In this document: piece by piece, positions 44,300 to 54,000 of the stretch
Layout: each line of letters starts with the position of its first letter
How positions within the stretch are numbered: the first letter of the stretch is position 1
From: Tumebacillus avium
Lineage (GTDB): Bacteria > Bacillota > Bacilli > Tumebacillales > Tumebacillaceae
Assembly (NCBI RefSeq): GCF_002162355.1
Contig: NZ_CP021434.1
Span: forward strand, 2,518,501 to 2,582,500
DNA length: 64,000 bases
Reading direction: 5' to 3'
Position numbers and translations under genes: made by a program
The notes under the pieces: model-generated
What the model saw: the letters and a program-made list of their open reading frames with translations, nothing else
Told to the model about the DNA's origin: nothing
Databases searched by the model: none

Positions 44300-45472
44300 T
44301 TATGAATTTTCGCTTTCGGTGCCTTGGTTGCTGTACATCGGGTTGTGCCCCGAGAAGCTCTGGCCGCCGCCCATGCTCATCGTGCCGTGCTGGTTGGTAT
44401 TCATGGTCAGCCCGGCCGTTGCGGAGTTGTTTTGCGAGCGGTTGGTTTGGTTTTGGGATTGTCTTTGGGCTTGGTTTTGGTGTTGGTTCTGGTTTTGGTT
44501 CTGCATGCCGGTGGTGTTCGTGCCTGCGCTGCCGGACATGGTGTTGGTGACCGACGCCCCGTTGTCGGTGGAGATGCCATGGTACATGGAGGCGTTGGAC
44601 TTGTTGTTGAAGGTGCTGTTGTTCAGGGACGGGCTGTTGCTCATCGAGTTCGCCTCAAAACCGCCAAACACGCTGTTGTTGTTCGTTTGAGAGGCACTGT
44701 TGTTTTGGCCGGAGCTGCCCGACATGGAGGTGTTGCCCATGGAGGTGTTGCCCATGGACGTGTTGCCCGTGGAGGTGTTGCTCATGGACGTGTTGTTCAT
44801 GGTGTTGCCCATGGACGTGTTGCCTGTGGAGGCGTTGCTCATGGATGTGTTGTTCATTGACGTGTTGCCCGTGGACGTGTTGCTCATATTGGAACCGCCC
44901 ATGGAAGCGGAGCCTTGGGAACCTGTGCCCATGGAAAGCTGGGAGGAGGTTCCGGTGGTGCCGCCGGTGGTCGACTGGCTGTTCAGCATGTTGGAGCCGT
45001 CGGTGCTCGACGTGGTGCGGGATTGCTCCCAGCCCGGGGACTGCGTTTTATGGAGATGCGTGGTGTCGGTGGAAATCGGTCCTGCCGACGCCATTTGGTT
45101 TTGGTTTTGATTCTGGTTTGGATTTTGGTTCATCGAGAAGGACATCCGCTGGGACTGCACGCCTTGCGAACCTGTCGTCATATTGCCGCCGCCGATCATG
45201 CCTTGGTTTTGCAACTGGCTGGAGATCGTGCGAATATGGTTGTTCATCTCAGAACAAACGTTTGCAATCTCATGCAGCAAACGGCCCGCCTGATGTTCCT
45301 GGTAAGCCGCTTGGTAGTACGTGCGGTGCGTGTTTTGATCGGCGCTGTTCTGCATTTGCTGGTATTGATTCATGTTCTGTTGCGCCAACTGCTGGGCCAA
45401 TTGCGACAGTTGGCTGACTTCCTGCTGCAGATCCTGCACTTGGCCGGCCATGCGTTCGATACTTTGTTGCAT
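44300..45472 (-). CDS. coiled-coil plus low-complexity repeat protein (spore-surface-like)
   Basis: 390 aa from ATG 45472 (GAAGGAGGAAG upstream). Residues 1-90 are a Gln-rich coiled coil (QDLQQEVSQLSQLAQQLAQQ). The rest is disordered: about 15 units of the NTSMGNTSTGN type around residues 195-260, then NQNQNQNQ tracts. Only Asn, Ser, Thr, Gln, Gly and Met dominate. No catalytic domain. Divergent partner of the gene at 45616, which has the same head-plus-repeat design; the two may form a surface or coat layer. Confidence 0.75.
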   Translation of the reverse strand: MQQSIERMAGQVQDLQQEVSQLSQLAQQLAQQNMNQYQQMQNSADQNTHRTYYQAAYQEHQAGRLLHEIANVCSEMNNHIRTISSQLQNQGMIGGGNMTTGSQGVQSQRMSFSMNQNPNQNQNQNQMASAGPISTDTTHLHKTQSPGWEQSRTTSSTDGSNMLNSQSTTGGTTGTSSQLSMGTGSQGSASMGGSNMSNTSTGNTSMNNTSMSNASTGNTSMGNTMNNTSMSNTSTGNTSMGNTSMGNTSMSGSSGQNNSASQTNNNSVFGGFEANSMSNSPSLNNSTFNNKSNASMYHGISTDNGASVTNTMSGSAGTNTTGMQNQNQNQHQNQAQRQSQNQTNRSQNNSATAGLTMNTNQHGTMSMGGGQSFSGHNPMYSNQGTESENS

Positions 45473-45615
45473 TTCTCTTCCTCCTTCGTGCTGGAACAAC
45501 CTCTTCTGTGTCTATCTTGCACCTCGGCAAGGAAGAAATATGCACAGATTTATAAAAAAGGGCAGAAAAGGACATTGTAATGAGGGAATGAACATTTGCA
45601 GGAGGAGATTCCATC

Positions 45616-46548
45616 ATGCCACATAACAGACGTCACATGCAGCAACTGGAAACTGAGATCACGCGCGTGCAGATCGAACTGCGCCAAGTCCGTCAAATGA
45701 TCGGTTCGCTGATCCGCACCGAAGAGCAAACGATGCAAATGCTTTCGCACCAGCCCGGCATGCAAAGCCAAGGCCAGAGCCAGCAGCACCAAGCTCAAGG
45801 CCAAGGCATGCAAAGCGGCGGCCAGAACCAGTACTACAGCAACCAAGGCTCCACCTACGGCGGCGCCCTCGACCCGAGCAGCTTCAATAACAGCCAAGGC
45901 GGCGGCTACAGCAGCGGCCAAGGCCAGTACGGCACCAGCCACGGCCACTACGGCGGCACCAACCAAAGCCAAAGCTCGTACGGCATGAACCAAGCGTCCC
46001 AACAAGGCCAGTACAACAGCACTGGGCAAGGAGCTCAAGGCTCAAACAAGCAAGGCATGTACAACAGCACCAGCACCCAAGGGACTCAAGGCTCTAACCA
46101 GCAAGGTCATTACAACAGCAGCACCAGCCAAGGTGCTCAAGGCTCCACCCAGCAAGGCATGTACAGCTCGAACCAAGGCAGCACCTATGGCGGCGCCCTC
46201 GACCCGAGCACGTTTAGCAGCGCTGGTCAAAGCTCGCAGCGCTCCGGTCAAATGGGCATGTCCAACCGCACCGGCCAAGGCATGCAAGGCTCCGGCCAGC
46301 AGGGCATGTACAGCAGCCAGCAAGGTCAAGGCATGCAGCAGTCCAACATGCCGGTTCCGCCGCAGCTCATGAATGAAGAGCGCCGTGCGATGGAGCAGTA
46401 CAACGAGATGCAGAGCCTTGCCGATCGCATGAACCAACAAGTGCAGGGCATCGCACAGGCGTACAACATGGACAGCTACAATCCGAACAACCAAAGCGCC
46501 CGGCAGATGAACCCTCCGTACAACGACCCGATGCAGCGCCAGCAGTAG
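45616..46548 (+). CDS. coiled-coil plus Gln/Gly/Ser repeat protein (spore-coat-like)
   Basis: 310 aa. N-terminal helical head (LETEITRVQIELRQVRQMIGSLIR), about 200 residues of repeats such as QGMYNS, GAQGSNKQGMY and GSTYGGALDPS (this last appears twice, near residues 78 and 190), then a short helical C-terminus (EERRAMEQYNEMQSLADRMN). GGAGGAG 8 nt upstream. Tyr/Gln-rich repeats are common in cross-linked coat proteins; that role is inference. Confidence 0.75.
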   Translation: MPHNRRHMQQLETEITRVQIELRQVRQMIGSLIRTEEQTMQMLSHQPGMQSQGQSQQHQAQGQGMQSGGQNQYYSNQGSTYGGALDPSSFNNSQGGGYSSGQGQYGTSHGHYGGTNQSQSSYGMNQASQQGQYNSTGQGAQGSNKQGMYNSTSTQGTQGSNQQGHYNSSTSQGAQGSTQQGMYSSNQGSTYGGALDPSTFSSAGQSSQRSGQMGMSNRTGQGMQGSGQQGMYSSQQGQGMQQSNMPVPPQLMNEERRAMEQYNEMQSLADRMNQQVQGIAQAYNMDSYNPNNQSARQMNPPYNDPMQRQQ

Positions 46549-46563
46549 GCGCCGCACACCATC

Positions 46564-46593
46564 AGCCTGCGGACCTCATTCGCAGGCTTTTTA
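46564..46593 (+). terminator. rho-independent terminator
   Basis: AGCCTGCG/CGCAGGCT hairpin with TTTTT. Confidence 0.85.
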
Positions 46594-46603
46594 TGGCTTA
46601 TAG

Positions 46604-46632
46604 TTGAAAAGTCGGACACGGTGGGATATAGT
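46604..46632 (+). promoter_or_regulatory. queF promoter
   Basis: TTGAAA, 17-bp spacer, TATAGT, about 35 bp before queF. The short leader leaves no room for a preQ1 riboswitch. Confidence 0.65.
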
Positions 46633-46667
46633 AAATTTTAGATTTTACACCTTTGGAGGGTATACAT

Positions 46668-47042
46668 ATGTCTACAAAACCGACAAAAACGCTCGATCCG
46701 GTGCCGAACCCGCACCCGGAGCGTGAATATGAAGTCGAAATCCGCTGCCCGGAATTCACTGCGCTCTGCCCGAAGACCGGCCAGCCGGATTTCGCGACCA
46801 TCACCGTCCGCTATGTCCCGGGTCCGCACATCATCGAGCTGAAATCGCTCAAGCTGTACCTTTGGGCGTTCCGCGACGAAGGCCACTTCCACGAAGACGT
46901 GACCAACATCATCTTGAACGACCTCGTCGCATCGCTTCAACCGCGCTGGATGCAAGTCGAAGGCGAATTTAACGTTCGCGGCGGCATCTACACCAACGTG
47001 AAAGTCGAGCACAACCCGGAATACAAGCGCAGCCGCGCCTAA
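46668..47042 (+). CDS. queF: NADPH-dependent 7-cyano-7-deazaguanine reductase QueF
   Basis: 124 aa from ATG 46668 with GGAGGG upstream. Short bacterial QueF type: active-site Cys in [13 protein letters not shown] (Cys and Asp), Glu-Leu-Lys-Ser after [10 protein letters not shown], and GHFHEDVTN. Reduces preQ0 to preQ1 for queuosine in tRNA. The other queuosine genes are not in the window. Confidence 0.95.
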   Translation: MSTKPTKTLDPVPNPHPEREYEVEIRCPEFTALCPKTGQPDFATITVRYVPGPHIIELKSLKLYLWAFRDEGHFHEDVTNIILNDLVASLQPRWMQVEGEFNVRGGIYTNVKVEHNPEYKRSRA

Positions 47043-47053
47043 ACGTAAACAGC

Positions 47054-47094
47054 AAAAGAAGCCGTGGAATCTTTACATTCCCGGCTTCTTTTTT
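47054..47094 (+). terminator. terminator of queF
   Basis: AAGAAGCCG/CGGCTTCTT stem with TTTTTT. Confidence 0.82.
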
Positions 47095-47285
47095 ATTTTC
47101 CGCTGCCCCAATTCCAAAACTTATGAGTAATGGAAGTATTGAAAGTCTTCATAAGGTTGAGACTATTAGTCAATATATTGACTTTGTTGCTTCATCTCCT
47201 TTATCATTACCAGTATGGCAACTCGGAATACCTTCGAAGCGATCTGAGATGATTTTTTTAACTATAGAGACTGGGGGAACACAAT

Positions 47286-48908
47286 ATGCAAAAGAAGTGG
47301 TTTGGCATTGGTATGGCTGCTGTCATGATGGGCTCCGTGCTCGTAGGCTGCGGCGATGACGCTGCGACCGGCAAAGGCGCGGACGAGCAAGTATTGAACC
47401 TGTACATCGGCGATGACCTCCCGAACATGGACGTTTCCAAAGCGACCGACACCTACTCCTTCCTGATGATGGCGAACACCATGGAAGGCCTGGTGCGCCT
47501 CGACGAAACCGGCACCGCACAGCCGGGCCTGGCAGAATCCTGGGAGATCTCCCCGGACAGCAAGACCTACACCTTCAAGCTGCGTGACGCGAAATGGGCA
47601 AACGGCGATGCGGTAACCGCAACCGACTTCGTTTACTCCTGGAAGCGCACCTTGAACCCGGACACCGGTTCTCAGTACTCCTTCATGCTGTACTGGGTAA
47701 AAGGCGCAACCGAATACAACCAGGGCAAAGGCTCCGAAGCAGAAGTTGGCGTGAAAGCGCTCGACGACAAGACCCTGCAAGTGACCTTGAACAACCCGAC
47801 TCCGTTCTTCCTGAACCAGATGTCCTTCCCGATCTTCTTCGCGCAAAACCAGAAGTTTGTCGAAGAAAAAGGCGACAAATACGGCACCTCCTTCGACACC
47901 ATCTTGTCGAACGGTCCGTTCAAGATGACCGCTTGGGAGCATGACACTTCCGTCACGCTCGAAAAGAACGCTGACTACTGGGATGCGACCAACGTTGCGC
48001 TCGACAGCGTCAACTACCAGGTGATCAAGGATTCCACCGCAGCTGTAAACATGTACGAAGCAGGCCAGATCGACCGCGTCGGCCTCGTGCGTGACCATGT
48101 AGACCGTTACAAGGACACTCCGGAATACTCCCTGAAGCCGGAACTGACCAACGGCTACATCATCTTCAACCCGGCGATCAAAGGCCTCGACAACGCGAAG
48201 ATCCGCACCGCGATGACTTGGGCGATCGACCGCGATATGTACGCTGACATCGTGTACCACAACGGTACCGTTGGCGCGACCGGTTTCGTTCCGAACGGCA
48301 CGTCCGACTCGGCAGGCGGCGACTTCCGCAAAGCGGCTGGCGACACCTTGTCCAAGAAGACCGATGCAGAAGTGAAGGCGATGATGGAAGAAGGCTTGAA
48401 AGAAGCCGGCATCCAGGCAGCCGACCTGAAACTCAAACTGCTCGTTGACGACTCCGACGTTGCGAAAAAATCGTCCGAGCTGCTCCAAGAGCAATGGCGT
48501 TCCAAGCTTGGCATCACCGTAGACGTTGAATCGGTGCCGTTCAAGCTGCGTCTGGACAAAGAAAAGAACATGCAATACCAGATCGGCCTCTCCCTGTGGG
48601 GCGCTGACTACAACGACCCGATGACCTTCCTTGACCTGTTCCTCGCTGACGGCGAGTTCAACAAAGTCAAGTACAACAACCCGAAGTATGACGAGCTGAT
48701 CAACAAGGCAAAAGCTGAAGCGGACACCAAGAAACGCGCTCAGTACCTCGTCGAAGCTGAGAAGCAACTGATGAAGGACATGCCGATCGGTCCGGTCTTC
48801 TTCCGCGGCAAAGCGTTCGCAACCAAAGAATACGTGAAAGGTCTCGTCACCCTGCCGTACGGCATCGACTACGACCTGAAGAACGTCAAGATCGAAGGCA
48901 AGAACTAA
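47286..48908 (+). CDS. oligopeptide ABC transporter substrate-binding lipoprotein (OppA-type)
   Basis: 540 aa. Lipobox VLVGCG (Cys about residue 22), SBP_bac_5 fold with NLYIGDDLPNMDVSKATD, DFVYSWKRTLNP and the C-terminal PIGPVFFR. Binds oligopeptides outside the membrane for import by Opp. No permease or ATPase gene adjoins it. A strong terminator follows, so it is monocistronic. In RRNPP systems Opp imports the signal peptides, so it is a plausible but unproven partner of the peptides at 17.3 and 30.3 kb. Confidence 0.92.
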   Translation: MQKKWFGIGMAAVMMGSVLVGCGDDAATGKGADEQVLNLYIGDDLPNMDVSKATDTYSFLMMANTMEGLVRLDETGTAQPGLAESWEISPDSKTYTFKLRDAKWANGDAVTATDFVYSWKRTLNPDTGSQYSFMLYWVKGATEYNQGKGSEAEVGVKALDDKTLQVTLNNPTPFFLNQMSFPIFFAQNQKFVEEKGDKYGTSFDTILSNGPFKMTAWEHDTSVTLEKNADYWDATNVALDSVNYQVIKDSTAAVNMYEAGQIDRVGLVRDHVDRYKDTPEYSLKPELTNGYIIFNPAIKGLDNAKIRTAMTWAIDRDMYADIVYHNGTVGATGFVPNGTSDSAGGDFRKAAGDTLSKKTDAEVKAMMEEGLKEAGIQAADLKLKLLVDDSDVAKKSSELLQEQWRSKLGITVDVESVPFKLRLDKEKNMQYQIGLSLWGADYNDPMTFLDLFLADGEFNKVKYNNPKYDELINKAKAEADTKKRAQYLVEAEKQLMKDMPIGPVFFRGKAFATKEYVKGLVTLPYGIDYDLKNVKIEGKN

Positions 48909-48919
48909 TCATCACCACT

Positions 48920-48953
48920 CGACAGGAGCCGGCGCCGGCTCCTGTTTTTTTGT
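48920..48953 (+). terminator. terminator of the oppA-type gene
   Basis: Perfect palindrome ACAGGAGCCGGC/GCCGGCTCCTGT followed by seven T. Confidence 0.9.
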
Positions 48954-49064
48954 AGAAATCGTGCGAATGAAGGCGAATGAGAGTGCAAGAGTTGCCTAAT
49001 CGGGCATAATCGCGGGAAATAACTTGTCTATGTATTTCAAATAATCAGATAATTGGTTTACAAT

Positions 49065-49349
49065 AAGTTCAACAACAACCCGCTCCCAAACACAAGCGGG
49101 TCGAGGAAAGGGGGATTCACCGAAACGAACGAGAGATTCCGAGCAAGCGTTCTGCACGTAAACCACGACCCGAAAGGAGCGCGATACAGGAAGATGACAA
49201 CCATAGGGGCTCAGGTGATCTTTTCGTAAAGGAGCGTGACAGCGAAGAGGCATTCTTCTATCGGATTAACGTTCAGTTTTGGTTCAACCACATGGAACAT
49301 CCACATTAAAAGGCACCAACCGTCCGCAAGAGGAGGTTGGTGCCTTTTT
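49065..49349 (+). ncRNA. candidate structured non-coding RNA
   Basis: Between two terminators and without a credible gene. Promoter-like boxes (TTGTCT-18-GATAAT at 49024-49053, or TTTCAA-18-TACAAT at 49035-49064) precede about 285 nt with several stems, e.g. ACCCGCT...AGCGGGT, ending at the AAAAGGCACCAAC/GTTGGTGCCTTTTT terminator (49308-49349). No known RNA family recognised; c-di-AMP, cobalamin and SRP patterns were considered and do not fit. Confidence 0.35.
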
Positions 49350-49350
49350 G
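49308..49350. terminator. bidirectional terminator
   Basis: AAAAGGCACC/GGTGCCTTTTT hairpin ending the minus-strand SLH operon and any plus-strand transcript. Confidence 0.85.
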
Positions 49351-49366
49351 TCGTTCCGTAGATCAG

Positions 49367-51031
49367 TTAGATCATCTTGAGGTAGGTGAGCAGGTTGTAG
49401 AGCATCTCAGCGCTCTCTGCACGGGTCGCAGAGCGGCGCGGCTCGACGTAGTTGGTGTTCTTGTCGAGGATGCCGGTGGAGATCGCCAGCGCGACGTCTT
49501 CACGGGCCCAGGAGGAGATGCTGCTGCGGTCTTCCACCTGACCTAAGATGCGGGTCGTATCGACAAACGGCCGCTGTTCCACATAGCTTAAGCAGCGCAC
49601 CATCAGCGACGCGATCTCCTCGCGGGTGATCGGGTCGTGCGGCGCGAACGTCCGCGCGTCATGGCCGCTGATCAGACCTAAGGTCGAGAAGATCGCCACC
49701 GGCCGCGTATACCATTCGTTGGCCGGCACGTCGCGGAAGGTGTTGGTGCCGGACTTGTCGGCGAAACCGAGCGACAACATCATCAGCGTGGCAAACTCGG
49801 CGCGCGTGATGTTGCCTTGCGGGGCGAACGAGGTCTCCGTCCGCCCGTTGATGATATGGCGGTTGGAGAGCTCCTCGACTTTCTCTCTTTGCGAAGTGAA
49901 CTGCAGGTCGGAGAACGAGCGCGCGTCTTGAATCGGCACAAACTTGCCGGTCCCGGTGCGCTTGATCACCAGTTTGCCGTGTCCGACCGAGTCGCGAAAC
50001 AGCTTGGAGGGCACCGGCGTCAGGTTCTCCAGCTGCGCGTGGTGCAGCAGCGCCGAAGCCGTTTGGCCGCCTGCCAGCCTGGCGCCGGTCAGGTCGATCG
50101 ACATCTGCGCAAAGCGGTTGCCGAAATCGAGCAGTTGAATGGAGGAGTTGTCCAAAACGGCACGGGCGATAAACGTGACCGGCGTCACCAGCGGGTCGGG
50201 CATCTTTTGTTTGCGCAGCTGTGTCCGGATGATCCCGAGATCAGGCTCTTGGAACCCGGCGATCATAAAAGAGAGCCCGCCGCGCTGGCTGTCCAGCACT
50301 TGTTTCATCAGAACAGGGTTGACCGCATCCAAAGGCAGGTCGTAACTGCCTTTTTCGGCTGCGATCAGCAGGTGTGCATCGCTGCCCATTCTCTCGATCA
50401 GCGCAGCGATGACCGAACGGGGCACGGTCACTTCTGCCACCGTCTCATCTGTCGGCACGGAGATCGTCAGGTAGTTGGTGCCCGACTCGGCATTGCGCAC
50501 CGCAGACAGCGCTTTGCTTTCATTCAATTTGACGGAGACCGAGCCGCTGATGCGAGTCATTTCCAGCCCGGTGGCGGTGTCGTAGATCACCGCTTGCTTC
50601 TGTCCGCCGTTCAGCTCGCCGGTAAAGCGGTACGGCCCCATGTCGATCGGCGAGATCACGCCGTCTCCGGTGTACTTGGAGTAGTTGAACGTGGAGCTTT
50701 TCTGCTCGCCTTGGACGCTGATGGTCGCGCGCAGCATGCCGCTGTCGAGGTCCTGCGGCAGGGTCAGGTCAAATCGGTATGTGCCGTGCTCATCGGTCGT
50801 CGTCTGGTCGTAATACAAGGTGTCGCCGTTAAATGACTCCACCGTCAGCAGCACCGGAGTGCCGCTAAGCGTCACCCCTTGGCTGAGATACAACCCTTCC
50901 ACCGTCAGGCCGGAGCCGTACGTCTTGACGGCGATCGTCGTATCGGCCGATGCGGTCGGGGTCAGCGGAAGCGGGCCAAGCAGGAGGCCCGCTGCCAAAC
51001 AGCCGGTCAGGGCTAAACGTTTCCAGTTCAT
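49367..51031 (-). CDS. exported SLH-domain surface protein
   Basis: 554 aa from ATG 51031 (GGAGGACTC upstream). Signal peptide to about residue 30, a beta-rich N-terminal region (about 35-110, macroglobulin-like), a middle domain, and three C-terminal S-layer homology modules (about 385-435, FRDVPANEWY at about 440-495, SSISSWAREDV at about 505-554) that bind pyruvylated wall polymer. Follows the giant Fn3 protein by 16 bp in the same operon, so they are likely displayed together. Confidence 0.88.
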   Translation of the reverse strand: MNWKRLALTGCLAAGLLLGPLPLTPTASADTTIAVKTYGSGLTVEGLYLSQGVTLSGTPVLLTVESFNGDTLYYDQTTTDEHGTYRFDLTLPQDLDSGMLRATISVQGEQKSSTFNYSKYTGDGVISPIDMGPYRFTGELNGGQKQAVIYDTATGLEMTRISGSVSVKLNESKALSAVRNAESGTNYLTISVPTDETVAEVTVPRSVIAALIERMGSDAHLLIAAEKGSYDLPLDAVNPVLMKQVLDSQRGGLSFMIAGFQEPDLGIIRTQLRKQKMPDPLVTPVTFIARAVLDNSSIQLLDFGNRFAQMSIDLTGARLAGGQTASALLHHAQLENLTPVPSKLFRDSVGHGKLVIKRTGTGKFVPIQDARSFSDLQFTSQREKVEELSNRHIINGRTETSFAPQGNITRAEFATLMMLSLGFADKSGTNTFRDVPANEWYTRPVAIFSTLGLISGHDARTFAPHDPITREEIASLMVRCLSYVEQRPFVDTTRILGQVEDRSSISSWAREDVALAISTGILDKNTNYVEPRRSATRAESAEMLYNLLTYLKMI

Positions 51032-51047
51032 CGCGAGTCCTCCTTGA

Positions 51048-54000
51048 TTAGAGATTGAGCGTTCGGTAAAGTGTAATCGGTTCGGCAAGCGGCGTATAGG
51101 TGTACGGATCGACCACAAACGCCTGGATCGACAGCGAGGTCATCGGACCTTCTGCATAGACGGAGTTCACGCCGCCCAGGTCGAGCTTGAAGGTCACCGT
51201 CTCATACGCGCTGAACGTGTCTTCCAGCTCGCGGATCTCGACTAATCTGCCGTTTTTACGAATCTGGATGAGCACTTTGCCGGGGCGCACGTTGCCGTCG
51301 TGGTTCTTGATCTGCACTTCCGCTTTGTGCAGGCCGGTGCGGGTGGTGGACGGTGTGTAGACCACTTTGCCGCTGAACGGATGCACGGTGAAGCCGATCG
51401 GCAGCGATGTTCCGTCGCTCGTCTTCACCACCACTTTGTGTACGCCGGGCATCAGGCCGCTTGGCATCGTAAAGCTCAGCTGTTCCGAGGAGATCGAGAA
51501 CGGCGTTACTTCGCGGGTGCCGTCGATGATGACTTGGGCGCCCGTTTTGAAACCGGTGCCGGTCACTTTGACGGTAAATGCGCTGTAGCCGTAGGAGGCA
51601 GCTCCCTGATCGAGCGCAACCGCCTGCACGGACGGTGCGCTGCCGGACGTCACTCTGATCCACGAGAGGAATTCACCGTCGTCCTTGGTCGTGACGGCCA
51701 GCTTGTACAGGCCGGGCTGCAGGGAACGGCGCAGCGTCACATCGTAGCGGGTCGACGAGTAGGTGTCCTGATCGGTGATCGCTTCGGAGATGTCGGTGCC
51801 GCCTGAAGTGTACAGCTTGGCATGGATCTCAGTGTCGGTGTACGGCAACCGCGTGTTCACGCCGGTCAGGGTGATGCGCTGGGTGCCCGTTGCGCTGTAC
51901 GAGATCTGCGACGGGTTGGCGGTCAGCTGCGAACGGTTGGGACGATACCCGACGCTGCCGTTGTCGAGCAGAAGAGGTGCGGAAGCGACCCCTTCGAGCA
52001 GCGTGGTCAGGCGGACTTTATATGATTCGGTGTCGCTCAGGCCGGAGAACACGGCGCGCTCTGTGCCTGGCTGCACGATCAGCGGATCGCTCCACACGCT
52101 TGTGCCGCGCGCCTGGACTTCGACTTGTATACCGGACGGCGTCATGCCGGTCGGGTCCACCCAGGTGACGATCAGCTGGCCGTCGCGCTCGGTGACATTG
52201 CCGTTGGTCACTTTCGTCACCGGCTGCAGGCCGATGCCGGTCGTGCCGCCGAGGTAGAGGCCGGCCGACTCTTTGTTGGCGCTGTTCACCGTCACGATGC
52301 GCACCTGATAAAACGAGTTGGCATCGAGACCGTCAAACGTCACTTCATTGGTGCCTTTCGAGGCCGTCCTGCTGGTCGTATAGCTGGAACTGCTGCTTTT
52401 CTTCAGCGAGATCACCGCACGGCTGTAATCGGCAGCCAGCGGGTCCTGGAAGCGAACGGTCAGCTTGTTGGTCTCCGGGATCAACAGCGCGTTGTTCACT
52501 TCGTTTTGGCCGGAGCCGGTCGAGGTCGGGATGGTGTAGCCCGGACCGTTGTTGTTTAAGTTGACCCCTTGTGACTCGTTGCCGTAGATGTCGACGGTGG
52601 TGATGCGCAGCGTGTATGTCGCACCGGGCAGCAGGTCGCGGATCGTCGTGCCGCTTGCGCCGCGCGACACGTCAAAGCGTTTCACATCGGATGTTCCGGA
52701 GCGTTGTGCATAGATCGTCACTTTGTCCAAATCGGCGTCGGCCGGCTCGAAGTAGGTGATGCTGATCCCGCCGCCGATGACGCTGGCGCCGGCATTGGTC
52801 ACTTCGCGCGGCGGATAGCGGTCACCGCCGGACAGGTTGTAGCCGTAACCGGAGTTGTCGTAGATCACCCCGTAGGTTTGGGTGTTTTTGACCGTATCGA
52901 CGACCACCAGCTTGAAAAAGTAGTCCTTGTCTTCCGAGAGGTTCAGCACTTCATAGCGCTGTGTGCGCTTGTCCACCCGGCCGGCCAGACGCCAGGACGG
53001 GGAGATGGAGCGCTCCGCCGTATAGATCTCCACATGCGTGCCGTCGGTGGAAGCGGGGTTCCACGTAATCTGCATGCTCTTCGTGCTGTACGGCTGAATC
53101 CGCACATCGCCGAGCTCGACCGGGAAGTTGCCGCCCGATTTGCCGGCTGCAAAATAGCCGTAGCCGTTATTGGTCATCAGGTGGAAATCTTTCTCCACGC
53201 CGTGGCTGTCGAAGAGGCGGAACTGCAGGTCAAACGTGCCGCGCGGCAAGTCGCGCAGCAGGGCGGAACGGGTGCCCTTGTTGCTCAGCGCCGTCTCGCG
53301 GAAATCGGTCGTCCCGGTCGGCGCGTAATAGATTTTGAACAGATTGAAGTTGATCGCATCGCCGTTTTCCGGCCATTGCAGCTTCAGTCCGCCTTCCGGT
53401 TCCTGGGAGACGGTCACATTCCGCAGGTCGGACAGCGAATACGTATCAGTAGTGCGAGTTGTGATCGCACCGCCCGATTCATTGCCGAAGCTGTCGACCG
53501 AAACGACTTTGAACGTATAGTCGATATTGCCGACCAGCCCGTTTAGTCGCAGCTGCCCGACGCCTTTTTCCACGCGCCCGACGGAGATCCAGTCGGTGAG
53601 CGAGGATTTGAGATAGACATTCACATGATGAAAATCGGTATTGGCTGCATCGAGCGGGTCCTGCCAGGTAAGCAAAGCTTCCGTCTTGGACTGCACCGAC
53701 GCATTCAGCCCGGTGACGTTGGACGGCGCGGTGGTGTCAAACGTGTACCCGTAGCCGTTGTTGGTCGCCGTCTGTTGCGAGAAGTTGCCGAGGATGTCCG
53801 ATTTCGTAAAGCGGAAATCATAGCGCTTCGATGTGTTCATTTGGTTCAACTGGCCATGCTCGACCCCTTTGGCGACGACAAAGCCGTCCGTCCAGCGGGT
53901 GGTGCCGTGTTCCGCATATTCTACGGTGATCAGGCTCAAGTCGGCATCGAGCGGGTCGCTCCAGCTCAAGTCAAACCCGTTGGGAATCGAGCGGACGACC

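Noticed and set aside
44697-44890. Regular short repeats resembling a CRISPR-like or satellite array
   Set aside because: The units are in-frame coding repeats (NTSMG/NTSTG) of one gene, contiguous and without spacers.
46593-46667. preQ1 riboswitch before queF
   Set aside because: The space between promoter and ribosome site is about 20-25 nt; no preQ1-I consensus is present.
47123-47359. 78-codon frame upstream of the oppA-type gene
   Set aside because: First 50 residues look protein-like and might be a gene remnant, but there is no ribosome site and the frame runs into the oppA start; not supported as a gene.
47262-48767. 501-codon minus-strand frame opposite the oppA-type gene
   Set aside because: Antisense shadow; no ribosome site or family features, while the plus strand has a complete lipoprotein gene.
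48996-49253. 85-codon minus-strand frame in the gap before the SLH operon
   Set aside because: No ribosome site, Cys/His/Arg-rich composition unlike neighbours; the region fits a structured RNA better.
49110-49260. Known riboswitch (c-di-AMP, c-di-GMP or cobalamin class) in the SLH intergenic gap
   Set aside because: Key conserved segments of these classes are missing and no plus-strand gene follows the region.
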